Origin: Hyalella azteca
Taxonomy: Eukaryota; Arthropoda; Malacostraca; Amphipoda; Hyalellidae
Reading direction: 5' to 3'
Length of the DNA stretch: 64,000 nt
NCBI RefSeq assembly: GCF_000764305.2
Contig: NW_025930722.1
Span: forward strand, 94,509 to 158,508
Shown here piece by piece: positions 12,364 to 23,419 of this stretch. Each line of letters opens with the position of its first letter. Positions within the stretch are counted from its first letter, which is position 1. The notes under the pieces were generated by a model. That model had not been told where the DNA came from. It saw nothing but the letters and a program-made list of their open reading frames with translations, and searched no databases. The translations under genes and the position numbers were made by a program.

Positions 12364-13409
12364 CAGTATTTTTCAGTATTAAACATCCAAATATTGCTGT
12401 ATACGAGCATTCAGACTTCAAGTTTTTGGTAGAGGAAGAATCTATTCGACTTCACAATTTTATAACGCTCAGTATCCATCAATATATGCTCTTTAAGTTT
12501 TAGTGGTTGATACAATCTGTGGATTGCTATTAAGTATTATTGTATCGACATTTAAGCCCTATGGTCGCTCACCGAATCAGTGCTTGAATTGTGGGATGAA
12601 AACGTTCTTGATATTCTGCCGAAATTCTTGATATTCTGAGCGTGTCTAAAGAATGTATAAAACCTTGAAGCTTCCAACGAGCAAAGTATAAAATATTATG
12701 ATCAGTTATAAATTAGTGGTCATAGCTAGTCTATATCTAACGGCGCAATTAAAGTACATTGACGACAGCCCGCAGTCTTGCACAGCACATCGACCGTGTA
12801 GGCCTGGAGCGAGAGCTGGCGACTGCGATAACTGACTTGCAGTAATACCAACTTATTGGCACCAGCTCACTGGTATTGCTCCACGGTATTACCATGAAGA
12901 TGGAACAATTTGGTTGTTACAATTTTGTTATTGCAGCTCGTGGATCCCTTAGGTATGCTAAAATCCAATTTTGGTAAACAATTTTGGTAGGTCAATTTAG
13001 TTGAGGCAATTTCGATGTGTATTTGACACTCTCATTTAGTTATTTAAATTCCGATATTGTAGCACTATATTCAAATTAGAATATAATGATTCAAATATTT
13101 TAGTTTAATTGCTGCAACACAAATTTAGTTAATTTAATACAACAAATCATATTTTAGATTGAATATTTATAAATTCGTTGCAAGTCATGTGACGTAATTT
13201 AAATATTAAAATATAAGAGCATCAATTAACTAAAAAAGATTTCGAAAATCGGACGAATTAGCCACTTCAAATAATTTGTCTTGGAAAATAAAAACGTCAT
13301 AGCTTACCACCTACGGACGCCAGTTTTCACCTACCATGCAAATTACATCTGAGTTAAGTATTTGCTCGCTGTTTTTCCTCGCGCCATATCTTAAAAACAC
13401 CATCGTGTT
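12364..13409. other. no gene seen
   Basis: AT-rich, with no long frames, arrays or inverted repeats that stand out. Confidence 0.5.
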
Positions 13410-13442
13410 GATCTCTGCTCATCATCGTCTTGAGCAGAGATC
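13410..13442. repeat. perfect 12-bp inverted repeat
   Basis: GATCTCTGCTCA (13410-13421) and TGAGCAGAGATC (13431-13442) form a perfect stem with a 9-base loop. It lies just ahead of the dispersed foldback repeat at 13460. Confidence 0.85.
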
Positions 13443-13459
13443 TCCTCTGTTCACCATCG

Positions 13460-13610
13460 TAGAGATAAAAAAACTCAGTACTCACTGCAGTGAGTGACAG
13501 AGTGCTCATTTTATACGTGACCAATCATGGACAGACGGACAGACAGACGGACATGGCGAGCACAATAGCGCCTTTTTTCCATAAATGAGATGATGCGCTA
13601 AAAACGCTCT
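13460..13610. repeat. dispersed foldback repeat, copy 1
   Basis: Shared with 40390-40540. Ordered landmarks are ACTCAGTA, the 16-bp palindrome ACTCACTGCAGTGAGT (13480-13495), an AGTGCTCATTTT arm, a GGACAGACGGACAGACAG tract, ACATGGCGAGCACAAT, TTTTTCCATAA, then an arm ending GATGCGCTAAAA. The arms are imperfect here and perfect in copy 2, so this is the more decayed copy. Confidence 0.8.
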
Positions 13611-14339
13611 GAGCAACGCGAATTGTTGAAATGAGATTAAAAGCTTCAATTGCCGAGTAGTTTTGCCTGCACCGACAAACTTCACGACAGCAGGAGAGTT
13701 GTCGCCGCCCAGCACTTCGTTACTATGAGGTGAATTAATCCCTGCAGGTTTTGAAACTATATAATTAAACGAAGAGTTTATAGGTATTTAATGTAATACT
13801 TCTCTTACTTAGCTGGATAAAATGCAAGAGATACGGCTCTGGGAGCTATAGTGCAATTATAGTGTAAATAAGCTAGGCATTCATCGAAATAAGTTTAGCA
13901 TCGATGGAACGAAAAGTGATCGCAATAAAGCATTGAGAAAATGTTCAAGCAGCATGACCGGCACTGCTGATAGTTGCCGATATTTCGGCAACTGTCTGAA
14001 GCTCAACCGACTGTTGAGGCTAAAAATCTTTCGTTATGGATTAATCTGCGAATAATAAAATATAACGGCGCCAGAAACAGATAAAACGGGCTTATAACGT
14101 CATTAGTTTATTACACATTGAGATCACATCAGACTAATGCGAAAATGGAGTCAAGCGAAATAGAGCTGTTCAAGGGAAGGTATCTGCCCTCCAGAAAATT
14201 TTCTAAAATAACTGGCCCATTTTCTGAAACTTCGTACCCAAATGTAAATCAATAATAAAAGGATATTTTGTTCTTATGATTTTTTAGGAACGTGAAAGAA
14301 AACGCGAAATGCGTGGAAAACAGAAAAAGGGTCTCCTTT
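13611..14339. other. no gene seen
   Basis: Nothing supportable. A minus-strand 69-codon frame at 13506-13715 runs out of the repeat and has no motif. Confidence 0.5.
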
Positions 14340-15465
14340 TTACAACACTTCTCTTTAACTTCACTTATTGTTTGATTGTTTGTCTGCTACAAATCTTAAA
14401 ATCTATAGTTAACACACTTCTTCCTCTCCAATGCTATCAATTGACAGAATAAATAATTTTGAAAATTTTTAAAATTTTCTTTAATTATATAAATAAAATT
14501 AAAAAATTAATATTTTTATTATTTCATTATAAAACTAAAAATTCATTCTACATGTGTAACACCGGAGACACTAGATTCTTTAGAAGTGTTGTCTTTAAGA
14601 AGAGCTTTTTAAACGCATATTATTACAACACTTCTCTTTAACTTCACTTCTTGTTGTCATGTCTGCTACAAATCTTAAAATCGATATTTAACACACTTCT
14701 ACCTCTCCAATCGATCTGACATTAGGCAAACTTGTGTAAGGTAGGAGACAATGCATGAATCAATTGACAGAATAAATAATTTTGAAAAATAAAAAAAAAA
14801 ACATGTAAAAAAATTCATGCGTATCGAAGAATTAATTTTTTTTCAATTATTAACACACTTCTACCTCTCCAATCGATCTGAAATTTTGCACACTTGTGTA
14901 AAGTTGAAGACAATGCATGATTCAATTAACAGAATAAATAATTTTGCGAAATTCAATTTTTTTACTTTTAAAAATAAAATGTAAAAAATATTTCATTTTT
15001 TGATAATAAAATTAGAAATTCATTGTACATGAGTAACATCGGAGACACTGGATTCTTTAGAAGTGTTGCCTTCAAAAAGTAATTTTTAAACGCATATTAC
15101 AGCACTTCTCTTTTAACTTAATTTCTTGTTTGTTTGTCTGTCCGCTACTAATCTTATAATCGATATTTAACACGCTTCTACCCTTCAAATCTATCTGAAA
15201 TTTTGCACACTTGCGTTAAGTCGGAGACAATGCATGAATAAATTGAAAGAATAAATAATTTTAATAAATAAAACAAATTTTAATACTAAAGAAATCAGAT
15301 AATTTTTTTTATTAAAAAAAACATATTCATTGTACATTAGTAACATCGGAGACATTGGCCTCTTCAAAAGTGTTGTCTTTAAAAAGTAATTTTTGAACGC
15401 ACAATATCAATTTATAAGCTACAGCATCGAGAGACATATTATTCGATTTGTAATGTAGATATCTA
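14340..15465. repeat. degenerate satellite-like repeat cluster
   Basis: Recurring blocks in constant order: ACTTCTCTTTAACTTCACTT (14345, 14632, about 15105), CTACAAATCTTAAAATC, ACACACTTCTACCTCTCCAA (14410, 14694, 14853, about 15170), GAGACAATGCATGAATCAAT, AGAATAAATAATTTT, and ACATCGGAGACACTGGATTC (14562, 15038, 15340). Spacing between blocks varies (about 160, 290 and 470 bases), so the array has been rearranged by deletion and sub-duplication. Its right edge (about 15416-15460) resembles part of the foldback at 51.79 kb. No coding potential. Confidence 0.8.
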
Positions 15466-16469
15466 ATGACTCTAGAGGCCATTTTTCCAATTTATTTAGG
15501 GAACTTTCTCCATTTTTCCACCCCTTCCATTCCCTTTCTCCTAGGTTTTGCACAATATAATCTACACAATTATTGATACATCAGAAAAAGGGCTTCTTTG
15601 GCCACAATATATTCTCTTAACAAATCAAATGGTACGTCTTTCAATGTTGCAACTTGAAGATAAAAGGACAAGATAAATTTTAAATGGGTGAAAAAGTGAC
15701 AATTTCAATTGTTCAGGATGGCCATATAAGTGAAATGCATTAATAATGGAGTACAGGCTAAAAATTTGCTTGAAATGTAACCCCATCTTCCCCATCGCCT
15801 ATCTCTCGTATTGAAAGTGCCGTCATGCGCCCCAGCACTTATTGTAATCCAGTTTACGCGAATAATAACCTATAAATACCATTTTTCTCAACAAATATTT
15901 GTAAAAATATGGTATAAAAAGTTCATTTTGTTTAAATTTGACATTGTCTCACGCAAAAATTAATGCACGCACACATATGCAGCTTGCCGCGTTCGACGCT
16001 CATTCTTCACAGCTACAAAATGACCTCAATATAGGAAAAAATAAAAGTTTTTCTATTTTTGACCCAGAGCAGAAAAATATCAGCTAAACTACGATTTGTA
16101 GCGGTTCCTGAAATGTTAATTTAAGGTTTAGGAGTCGCAACGTCTCCGAACGACGGCATATCCCGTCGCCGGCCATTCTACTATTCTATTTTTTAATAGA
16201 AATATGAGCGGCGGAGAAAAATTCTAGTTAATGAGATGAATATGGTAACGTTTCTAGGGAAACATTGAGAGCTTCTTGAAGACCATTAAGCTCGAGTCTG
16301 TGGCCGTGAAGTGGTCCTTGAAAATTTCTAAAGCATTAAATGGCTTGCTCTTGCACGACTTTGCAAGCTCGTTCAACCTCAATACCACCATATATCTACA
16401 TAATAAATTTCCTCCTGAAATGTTGCAGTCAACTTGAATGGATTTCATCTAAATTCAGTGTTCATTTGA
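15466..16469. other. no known gene; short unassigned minus ORF at 16254-16448
   Basis: The only item of note is a 64-codon minus frame (16254-16448) just downstream of the exon-like block below. A possible acceptor (CAACATTTCAG) lies about 20 bases inside it. It includes NELAKSCKSK and HFTATDSSLM. I do not recognise it, and it has no counterpart beside the second copy at 41 kb. Confidence 0.3.
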
Positions 16470-17200
16470 CCACAAATACGAAGTGAATAGCGAGGCGCAA
16501 AGAATTCTATCAGTCAATAACTAAATGGTATTTCAATTTCTACAAACTAATCTTGAGCCTTGGCAGCGTCCCGTGCTCTCAGTTGCTGAAGACAAAGAGT
16601 CAATTTAATTAGCAAGGCTCGGTGAGACTCGCGGCTGTTCTGCTCCTCCGATAGATTGGATTGTTGGTCGCCATTCCATGATTTGCCACGTGAGTGCCGC
16701 AGCCCGTGGTTCAAACTTTCCGTTGAATTTGATGGATCTGAAAATCATGTCACTTTATACAGTTGTAAATGAAAAGCACTATAAGAGTTTTTTTTTATAT
16801 TATCAAGACGTTGAAATGAGATAAAATTAAAAGTGCATCAATTCCTTATTTCTATCGTTATGGAAATAACATTCTTATTATTACTCGTAATTTTTTTAAT
16901 TCCATAATTTGATAAAGAACATATTTTTTGCTGAATAACGAGATTGATGAATTTGCTCAATATAGCTAGACTGACGACATCTAAACACTTATTTTAAATT
17001 AGAATCGGAATTTCTCTATCTACAATTTATAATTTGGATATATGCTGATAATAAAGATCAAGTTATCCTGACATAGGATTTGAGATGATATTTTAGAAAT
17101 CAAATAAAAAATTTAAAAGTTTGTCTTATTTCGCCGTAAAATTCAAAGAAACGTGCTAATGGTGACATTTGTTTGAATTTAATCAGCAAATGCACGCATT
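16470..17200. repeat. segmental duplication, copy A
   Basis: Pairs with about 41098-41970 in the same orientation. Similarity is patchy outside the exon-like core. Landmarks are AAAGAATTCTATCAGTCAA against a near-identical string at about 41130, TTATGGAAATAA (16858; 41517), TAGACTGAC (16967; 41711) and CATTTGTTTGAATTTA (17167; 41939). The core 16547-16740 is far better conserved than its flanks. Confidence 0.8.
16547..16737 (-). CDS. candidate terminal exon, conserved in a duplicated block
   Basis: Minus-strand exon-like block. A strong acceptor, ATGATTTTCAG, ends at 16738. The frame then runs open from 16737 (phase 1, completing an Asp codon) through 62 full codons to TAG at 16547-16549. 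It begins DPSNSTESLNHGLRHSRGKS and ends LQQLRARDAAKAQD. Composition is polar, with an amphipathic stretch ALLIKLTLCLQQLRA that could be a short helix. No family recognised. The second copy (41231-41413) is roughly 95% identical by eye across this block and both flanks diverge sharply, the pattern expected of an exon bounded by introns or non-coding DNA. In that copy the frame is broken. After the stop, copy A seems to lack about 45-60 bases present in copy B, so this stop may be a secondary ending. An internal acceptor-like string (TTTGTCTTCAG) offers an alternative exon start. No other exon of the gene was identified. Confidence 0.4.
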
Positions 17201-17348
17201 TATTTGCAGAGCAGGACTTTCAACTGTAATGCAGAGACGAAAAGGAGCCATTAGTTGATGCATTAGACGAAAAGGAGCCAAATTTGCGACGGCAACGCGA
17301 ATATTCTTGCTTCTGAGACGAAGAAAATAATTTGCTTAAAGTTTTGAT

Positions 17349-17606
17349 CATGCCCTTCATCTGACATGCCCCGTATCGAACATGCCCCGCATCGGACATG
17401 CCCTGCATCTGACATGCCCCGCATCGGACATGCCCCGCATCTGACATGCCCTGCATCTGACATGCCCCGCATCTGACATGCCCTGCATCGGACATGCCCT
17501 GCATCTGACATGCCCTGCATCTGACATGCCCTGCATCGGACATGCTCTGCATCGGACATGCCCCGTACCGGACATGCCCTGCATCTGACATGCCCTGCAT
17601 CGAACT
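17349..17606. repeat. 16-bp tandem array, about 16 copies
   Basis: Units of GACATGCCCCGCATCG with variation mainly at two sites (CCCC/CCCT and CATCG/CATCT). Sixteen is not a multiple of three, yet the array has no stop in any minus-strand frame. All three frames give the same 16-residue cycle containing DAGHVR, CRACQ and MQGMS, shifted in register. The overlapping minus frames of 75-126 codons at 17220-17610 are products of this array. Confidence 0.95.
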
Positions 17607-18249
17607 TCACGGTTAATGCAGCCTCATAAACTTTAAGAAGCGTTATTCTAAATAGAGAAATACGAAGTTTACTACAGGTACAAACAACGTTACTGATTTT
17701 ATTACATTTTATGATTATTGTATAAATGATAAGTGTTATTGCTTTAATTTTTTGGTCAGGATAAGCATCGTTAGCTCAGTTAAAAGGCTTAGTTTAAAAA
17801 AATTTAAAGGAAACAACTACTGTAGGAATGATTTTTTCAAGGCTATGCTAATCAGTTTCGTCAAGTCCTTCCTTGCCATTCTGTGCGCCACGATTATTAT
17901 TTAACTTTTCGTTGCTGCAAAAAATTATCCAGTATTTGCACATAATCAAGATTATGTTATTAGTATCACCTAATATATCATCATAAATATTTTTCTTTAC
18001 ATCACACTCAAATCATCACTATGATCATTGCCTAATCAACCTCATCAAAGTCATCATGACTCCATATCATCACCGTACCAGTAACCCCCCGTCATTACAG
18101 GGACTTTAATCACGTCATTAATTAAAGGGCGCGAGAGCCTCGGTGTCAGCGGCAGGATTTTCGCTTGAATTCGGAAATTCAGCGGAGACGACGAGTCCAA
18201 ATCTCCTAAGGCCAGAGCCTTCTTCTCTGGGAGACAGAGCTGCTCCCAT
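17607..18249. other. no gene seen
   Basis: AT-rich. The string ATCGTTAGCTCAGTTAAAAG near 17767 only superficially resembles a tRNA D-arm. Confidence 0.5.
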
Positions 18250-18445
18250 CGGAGGAGTGGGGCCACAGGTGGAGAGTGGGGCCTCAGGTGGAGAGTGGGG
18301 ACTCAGGTGGAGAGTGGGGGCCAACTCAGGTGGAGAGTGGGGCCTCAAGTGGAGAGTGGGGACTCAGGTGGAGAGTGGGGCCTTCAGGTGGAGAGTAGCG
18401 CCTTCAGGTGGAGAGTGGGGCTTTCAGGTGGAGAGTGGGACCGTA
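18250..18445. repeat. 17-21-bp tandem array, about 10 copies
   Basis: Repeats of CAGGTGGAGAGTGGGG with 1-5 variable spacer bases, strongly purine-rich on the plus strand. Overlapping open frames in both plus registers (18143-18549) arise from it. Confidence 0.9.
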
Positions 18446-18899
18446 AGACGGGAATGGGGCTTCGGAATGAGTATTTGGCCGTACGGAGATATGTAATTTC
18501 AGATAAGAGTATGAAGACTCAGCAGGAGAAAACGAGAGTAGGGCAATAATATAATAAAGTTGGATTGGGTTTAGGATTTTGAATCTAACAAGATTTGAAA
18601 TTATCGAAAATTAAATTCGGTGGCTAACATCATAATTTTTAACAAATTCTTCAAATCTTTCTATGGGATGTAATTCTTAGGATATGGATATATCATGCAT
18701 GTATGTTCTGCACATTGTCGATCCCAATTGTAGAAGTTTTGACTTGGATGGTTTATTATACTTATTACTATTCAATTTGGACCACATTTATTAGTCATAT
18801 TGCTTAGCTTTAGGCATATTAGCCACATTGGCTAGATATTTTGTAGGTTAGAGATGCAATATAACATATCTGTTATTTGGGACCACACATTTTACGTAT

Positions 18900-18949
18900 A
18901 CCCCACAATTGGGGGGCCTTCCCACAATTGGGGGGCCTTCCCACAATTG
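18900..18949. repeat. 19-bp tandem repeat, 2.5 copies
   Basis: Units of CCACAATTGGGGGGCCTTC, identical between full copies. Confidence 0.9.
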
Positions 18950-19639
18950 GACTGCCTTGGTCCAGCTTTGACAAACGTTCGAGTCGCGGGCCAATATCTG
19001 AGATGTCCGCCATTTCTAAGGCACTTCTCTGGATGATTCCAGACAGCAATTCCGTAGAGTCTCATTAGCGACAGACTTGCTTCTTTGATCGGCGAAGTCG
19101 ACATGGACGAACATTTGATCCGGCAAGGCAAATCATTCTCAGTGGACGTATCTAAAAGTATCGAGAGTAAATATGTCCAATTATTAATATAATTACTATT
19201 ATAGGCAGCAGTTATCGTGCCGTTTAGTTAATGCTTATATACTCGTTTTAACAAATGATTGTCGTTGATATTAAGTGCGTGAGTTTGTTTTTATAAAAAA
19301 AGCGTTCTTACCACGTTTTTCTTAGTTTCGCTTCGTCTGTCTGTCATCAAAATTTCGAACCTTAATTTAAAGCACTTCTGAAGATCCTAGAAACGTAAAA
19401 TTTGGCATGCATGCTTATGCTGCCTAACAATTCAAGATTTGATCATCAGAAGTAATAATTTAATTTTTTTCTAAGTTAAAAAAATCAAAAATTCACGGTT
19501 GGGAATCGAGTTTTTTTTTGTCGAACATCCAGAGTTGCCAACCCTGGAAAATCATTTGAATTGCTAAACTAAAAGGTAGAAAAATAAATAAATATAAAAA
19601 CAATTTTTCAAAACCATGTTTTTCTGGTGGTTACAAAAA
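18950..19639. other. no gene seen
   Basis: Opposed short frames at 18854-19131 start in the 19-bp repeat and carry no motif. The rest is AT-rich filler. Confidence 0.5.
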
Positions 19640-19850
19640 TAAAAACAATGAAATAAAACAAATAAAAAACTTAAAAACCACGTTTTCTTAACGGACAAAA
19701 AAGAAAAACATTTACTCTCACATAACATTACGTAACATTTTTACAAATTTTAATGTTATGTAAGAGTTCATGTTTTTCTTTTTTGTCCGTTAAGAAAACG
19801 TGGATTTTGTAATTTTTTTGGTTGTTTTGTTTTTTTATTTTATTGTAAAT
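19640..19850. repeat. long foldback hairpin with perfect 34-bp arms
   Basis: Positions 19678-19711 (starting CCACGTTTTCTTAACGGACA) are the exact reverse complement of 19770-19803. The pairing continues inward with a few mismatches over about 22 more bases (ACATAACATTA against TAATGTTATGT) and outward through A/T-rich sequence. The full stem is 55-90 bp around a loop of about 20 bases. The form suits a foldback element or a hairpin-RNA precursor. No terminal duplication could be fixed. Confidence 0.9.
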
Positions 19851-21170
19851 AATAAAAAAGCCGTTAAGTTCTTTATGCGAGTGAGAATGAGTTTTAGATT
19901 TTTTCATCTTAGATTGCGAGTAAAATGAAAAATTTGCCGATGAGTACTTTTGAAGCGACCTGCAATTACGACAAATTGAGTGAATGACTCAATTATTTGT
20001 GGTATCAGTGTCATTAATCATAAACTACATACAAATAATCTATTTTTTATTTACTGAGATAATGTACAAAAAAAATTCCCACCTCATTAATATATTATAT
20101 ATTTCTCTGCGTTAAGTGTGATTGGCTTTAAAATTCAACAGAATTCTGGAGCCGACAGATTGCAATGCAGAAGGTTAAATTAAATTTTTTGGCTAGAGAT
20201 ACAAGATACGAATTCGCAGTTTCAAACATTAAACTTTCAAGTCGGAATAATGTTTTGGTATTCATTTAGAACTGAAGCAATCTCATCGTTGACGATCGTG
20301 CCATGGATTGGAAAACTATGAAACCTCTTTAACATAATGTGAATAATATTTTTCACTAATGATTTTATTACATAGTTCTTAGATTATACATTGAGCTTGA
20401 TAACCATTGAATGTTTGATGATGCTTGACAATGAAATTTCAAAGGTCGAAAATTAGATTTCAATCTGATGGAATTTAAGTTAATTAATTATAGTGAACAT
20501 AACAGGCAACTAAAAGATACTTCAAAGCCACGAAAATTCCGGCACCAGAGTGGCCAATATATGCGGTTAATTAATTTTATGAATTAATGAATATAATATT
20601 TCTTAATTAATTAAGTAAATCAATTAATTTATTAATTTACCTCAAAGAAACAGTGTCGTAAACGGACTTTGTTAGCCATTACCGAATTTAAAAACTTAAT
20701 TGAAATTTTGCTCGAGTGGAACACTGGATTTTCCTAGTTGAATTAGCTAAAATTATCGAACATTCAACTGAAATATGAAAATACTGAATTTAATCAAGAG
20801 GAACTTTAATCATGCTCTTAATATCAGCTTCTAACTTTATGAGCGCTATCTTGAATAACATTTATTTAATGGGTTAACATCACGAATTGTAATTATTTTA
20901 TTAGACAAATATTGTTCAGAAATATTTAAATTTATTAACTTCATTTTTTTCATTTCACAACTCGAAGCTGAATTTATATGTTTTGCACCAAAAAGCATTT
21001 GGCTCGACATTAAAAACACTCGAACGAACTTAATGCAAAATATGCAACGGATGCAAAGATTGATAATCATTCCTGATTGTCAACGAAAAGTATTGATCGG
21101 GGAAACCCAGTTGCCAAATCATTATTCTCCATGCATTGAACGGTACCTGGTGGTATTAATACCTTAATTA
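19851..21170. other. no gene seen
   Basis: AT-rich, including a TTAATTAATTAA tract near 20600. Open frames do not exceed 75 codons. Confidence 0.55.
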
Positions 21171-21172
21171 TA

Positions 21173-21555
21173 CAGGGTGAACCAGAATTAACTGACCCTT
21201 TTAATTTGTTAATAAATAAAAAACTAACTACGTTATGACGTTGAAACTTGTTTTATTTAAACGAAGAACATTTTTATGGTAATATTGTATCCTAGTTAAA
21301 ATATTGTATCCTATTACAATATTTTATTATTATTATTGTATTAGTTAAAATATTTATTATGTATTAATAATAGGTATTAGTTAAAATATTGTATGTAATA
21401 TTGTATCCTAGTTAGTTATTGTATCCTAAAAACTAGGATACAATATTACAATAAAAATGTTCTTCTTTTAAATAAAACAAGTTTAAACTTCATAACGTTC
21501 TTAGTTTTTTATTTATTAACAAATTAAAAGGGTCAGTTAATTCTGGTTTACCCTG
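21173..21555. mobile_element. 383-bp non-autonomous DNA element (MITE-like) with TA flanks
   Basis: Ends CAGGGTGAACCAGAATTAAC and its near-exact reverse complement (TTAATTCTGGTTTACCCTG), flanked on both sides by TA. The inverted arms extend about 120-130 bases through shared landmarks: TGACCCTTTTAATTTGTTAA, AAACTTGTTTTATTTAAA, GAAGAACATTTTTAT and GTATCCTAGTT. The centre is AT-rich with repeated ATTGTATCCTA. A TA duplication with CAGGG termini fits a Tc1/mariner-type element moved in trans. No coding capacity. Arm similarity of well over 90% suggests it is not very old. Confidence 0.85.
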
Positions 21556-22965
21556 TATTTGATACTGATACCTAATATTTCTGGTCCCATGGCGGCTTAC
21601 TATCACACAAAGAAACGTCATAATAAGTTGACTAATTTAAAGTTCAAGACCAGGCCGTACGTGCGAGCCTCTGCAATTTCAGGATTCTTGACTGCGCCAA
21701 CGGTTTCATTCCAGGCAGGCTGCTGCCTGGTCTTGTCGAAGCCTTCAAAAAACCTTCCAAACGCGATACCACGATTCCCTTCTAGCTACATCGCGATCTC
21801 AAACGTCACAATTTTCGGTTTTCTCTTTTAAAATACCAGTCTTTTAGAAAAAAATAGTGCAGGTTTTACCTGCAGACATTGGCTCTAGTATTACGGAAAT
21901 TCAAAAAATTTCTGCGGCTGCCTTAAGTGGCAACTCGCATTTTGTTAAAAGTCAAATAGGCTCTTAAACGTAGGCCGGCATTAGCAGACGCTGTAGGCAG
22001 GCTCTCAAATGCTGGTTTCTGTAACGAGCAATCTTGCTAAGACAATCTTGCTGTGCTCAATTCGCTCAACTGCATTGAGCTTCGCCGCGCGTACATAGAA
22101 TGGTTAACAGCTGGCAATGAAGCGGGAAATTAGGAGGAATTAGTAGAGTCTCCCTTTCCTGCAGTCGTGCCTGTCGCTGGTGTGCAGTTTGGAAGTGAAT
22201 GACGTAATCAGTTAATGGTAGCGACCAGTCACATAACGCGGGTATATAAATTAGCTGCAAGATCCGGAGATGAGGAAGAATATCCGAAAATGATTATGAC
22301 CAAAAGCAGCATTAATTTATATTCAACTAGAAATTGGCAGGGCATTCAGAGCAAACCGACTGACACTAAGACGACAGTGGCTTGAATGATCATGCTATTT
22401 CCCGGCCAGCTTTCCTTCAAGATTGCTTGCAAAGATCTGTCGTTCTGTGACGGCTGAGAGTGGTGAATGCTTCTTCAGTGAGGCACAATCATCCGAAATT
22501 GAAACGCGTAATGCGTTTGGTCACTCACGACATGGTATTTAAATCAGGTCCTCGGACACCAAGGATTGTCCATGCGATTATTCTACGAAATTAATTATTA
22601 AATACTCTACGGGATTATTTCACAAGCTCTAAAAATAACTTTGTCTCCATAATTATAGTTCATGTGATAATGTGAGGTAATTTTATTATCGAAGGGAATG
22701 ATATAATCCCGTTTAATAGTTTGATACCCTGTTTTGCTGAGCTGATCTGTCGTGAACTAATGTTATGTTCGATTTGAAGTCGATTATCCAGTAATGAATT
22801 TGGTTGGCCTTATCGGAGGAGAACTCAAAAGCTAAGAAAATGCCAAGCAAATTCAGTATAGTTTCATTGATGATGTTATGGAGAAACATCAGTTATTTTT
22901 CTCATCAGTTTTTTCAGCAAAACATCAGTTTGTTGCTAATTATACTTTTATTCTGGATGTTCGGT
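21556..22965. other. no gene seen
   Basis: Open frames up to 90 codons (21559-21831 plus) without motifs. The frame at 22804-23094 runs into the dispersed motif below and is probably incidental. Confidence 0.5.
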
Positions 22966-23015
22966 ACTGATGATGAAGCTGGTCTCCAAAACTTATGCAA
23001 TGAAATTACGAGGAA
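22966..23015 (+). repeat. dispersed 45-bp motif, copy 1 of 5
   Basis: ACTGATGATGAAGCTGGTCT, then CCAAAAC and CAATGAAAT. It aligns with copies near 31612, 34128, 34973 and 42768. Core pattern: CTGACGATGGAGCTGG, one to three bases, CTCCGAAACGTTTTC, then CATGAAAAT. Confidence 0.6.
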
Positions 23016-23419
23016 TGCTATTGGGATTTTCTTAGCTTCTAAATTATTCTCTAATGAATATCACAAGATTTCTGATAAGTCTCAAATTTCTTAAATGATT
23101 TGCGATTAGAACATTTTGATACTTAGGTTAATTTCGATTTACGATGTTTTTTATTTATGAACTCATTAATGCATATATTTTAGCACGCGATTACATATTG
23201 GAGTACCGTTGTGACTTCCCTAGTTAAAAAACAGAAAAAAATACATTTTACACTGGAGAAAGTTTTTGTCCCTGAACATAAGTCTAATATCTAACTGGCT
23301 CGAAGTGCCTGCCCCGGGGTTATTTAGGTCGCTCTTATCGAGATGAAAATACTTTTTTCGTTGCAGCTTTCGTTTTCTATCAGCAGCGACTGTTGCCTTC
23401 GTACTTTTTGTTCGAGACA

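Noticed and set aside
16585..16800. Plus-strand open frame over the 16.6-kb conserved core
   Set aside because: Open in copy A, but the splice-signal position and the better peptide lie on the minus strand; copy B breaks this frame too.
17349..17606. CRISPR-like array of short repeats
   Set aside because: Units are contiguous 16-mers with no unique spacers; the same reasoning rejects the arrays at 10.0, 18.3, 25.4, 39.2 and 42.4 kb.
17763..17790. tRNA-like D-arm (GTTAGCTCAGTTAAAAG)
   Set aside because: No acceptor stem, anticodon arm or T-arm with GGTTC follows at the proper distance.
18143..18549. 117- and 84-codon plus ORFs with Gly-Glu-Trp repeats
   Set aside because: Artefact of the GGTGGAGAGTGGGG array; both registers are open.
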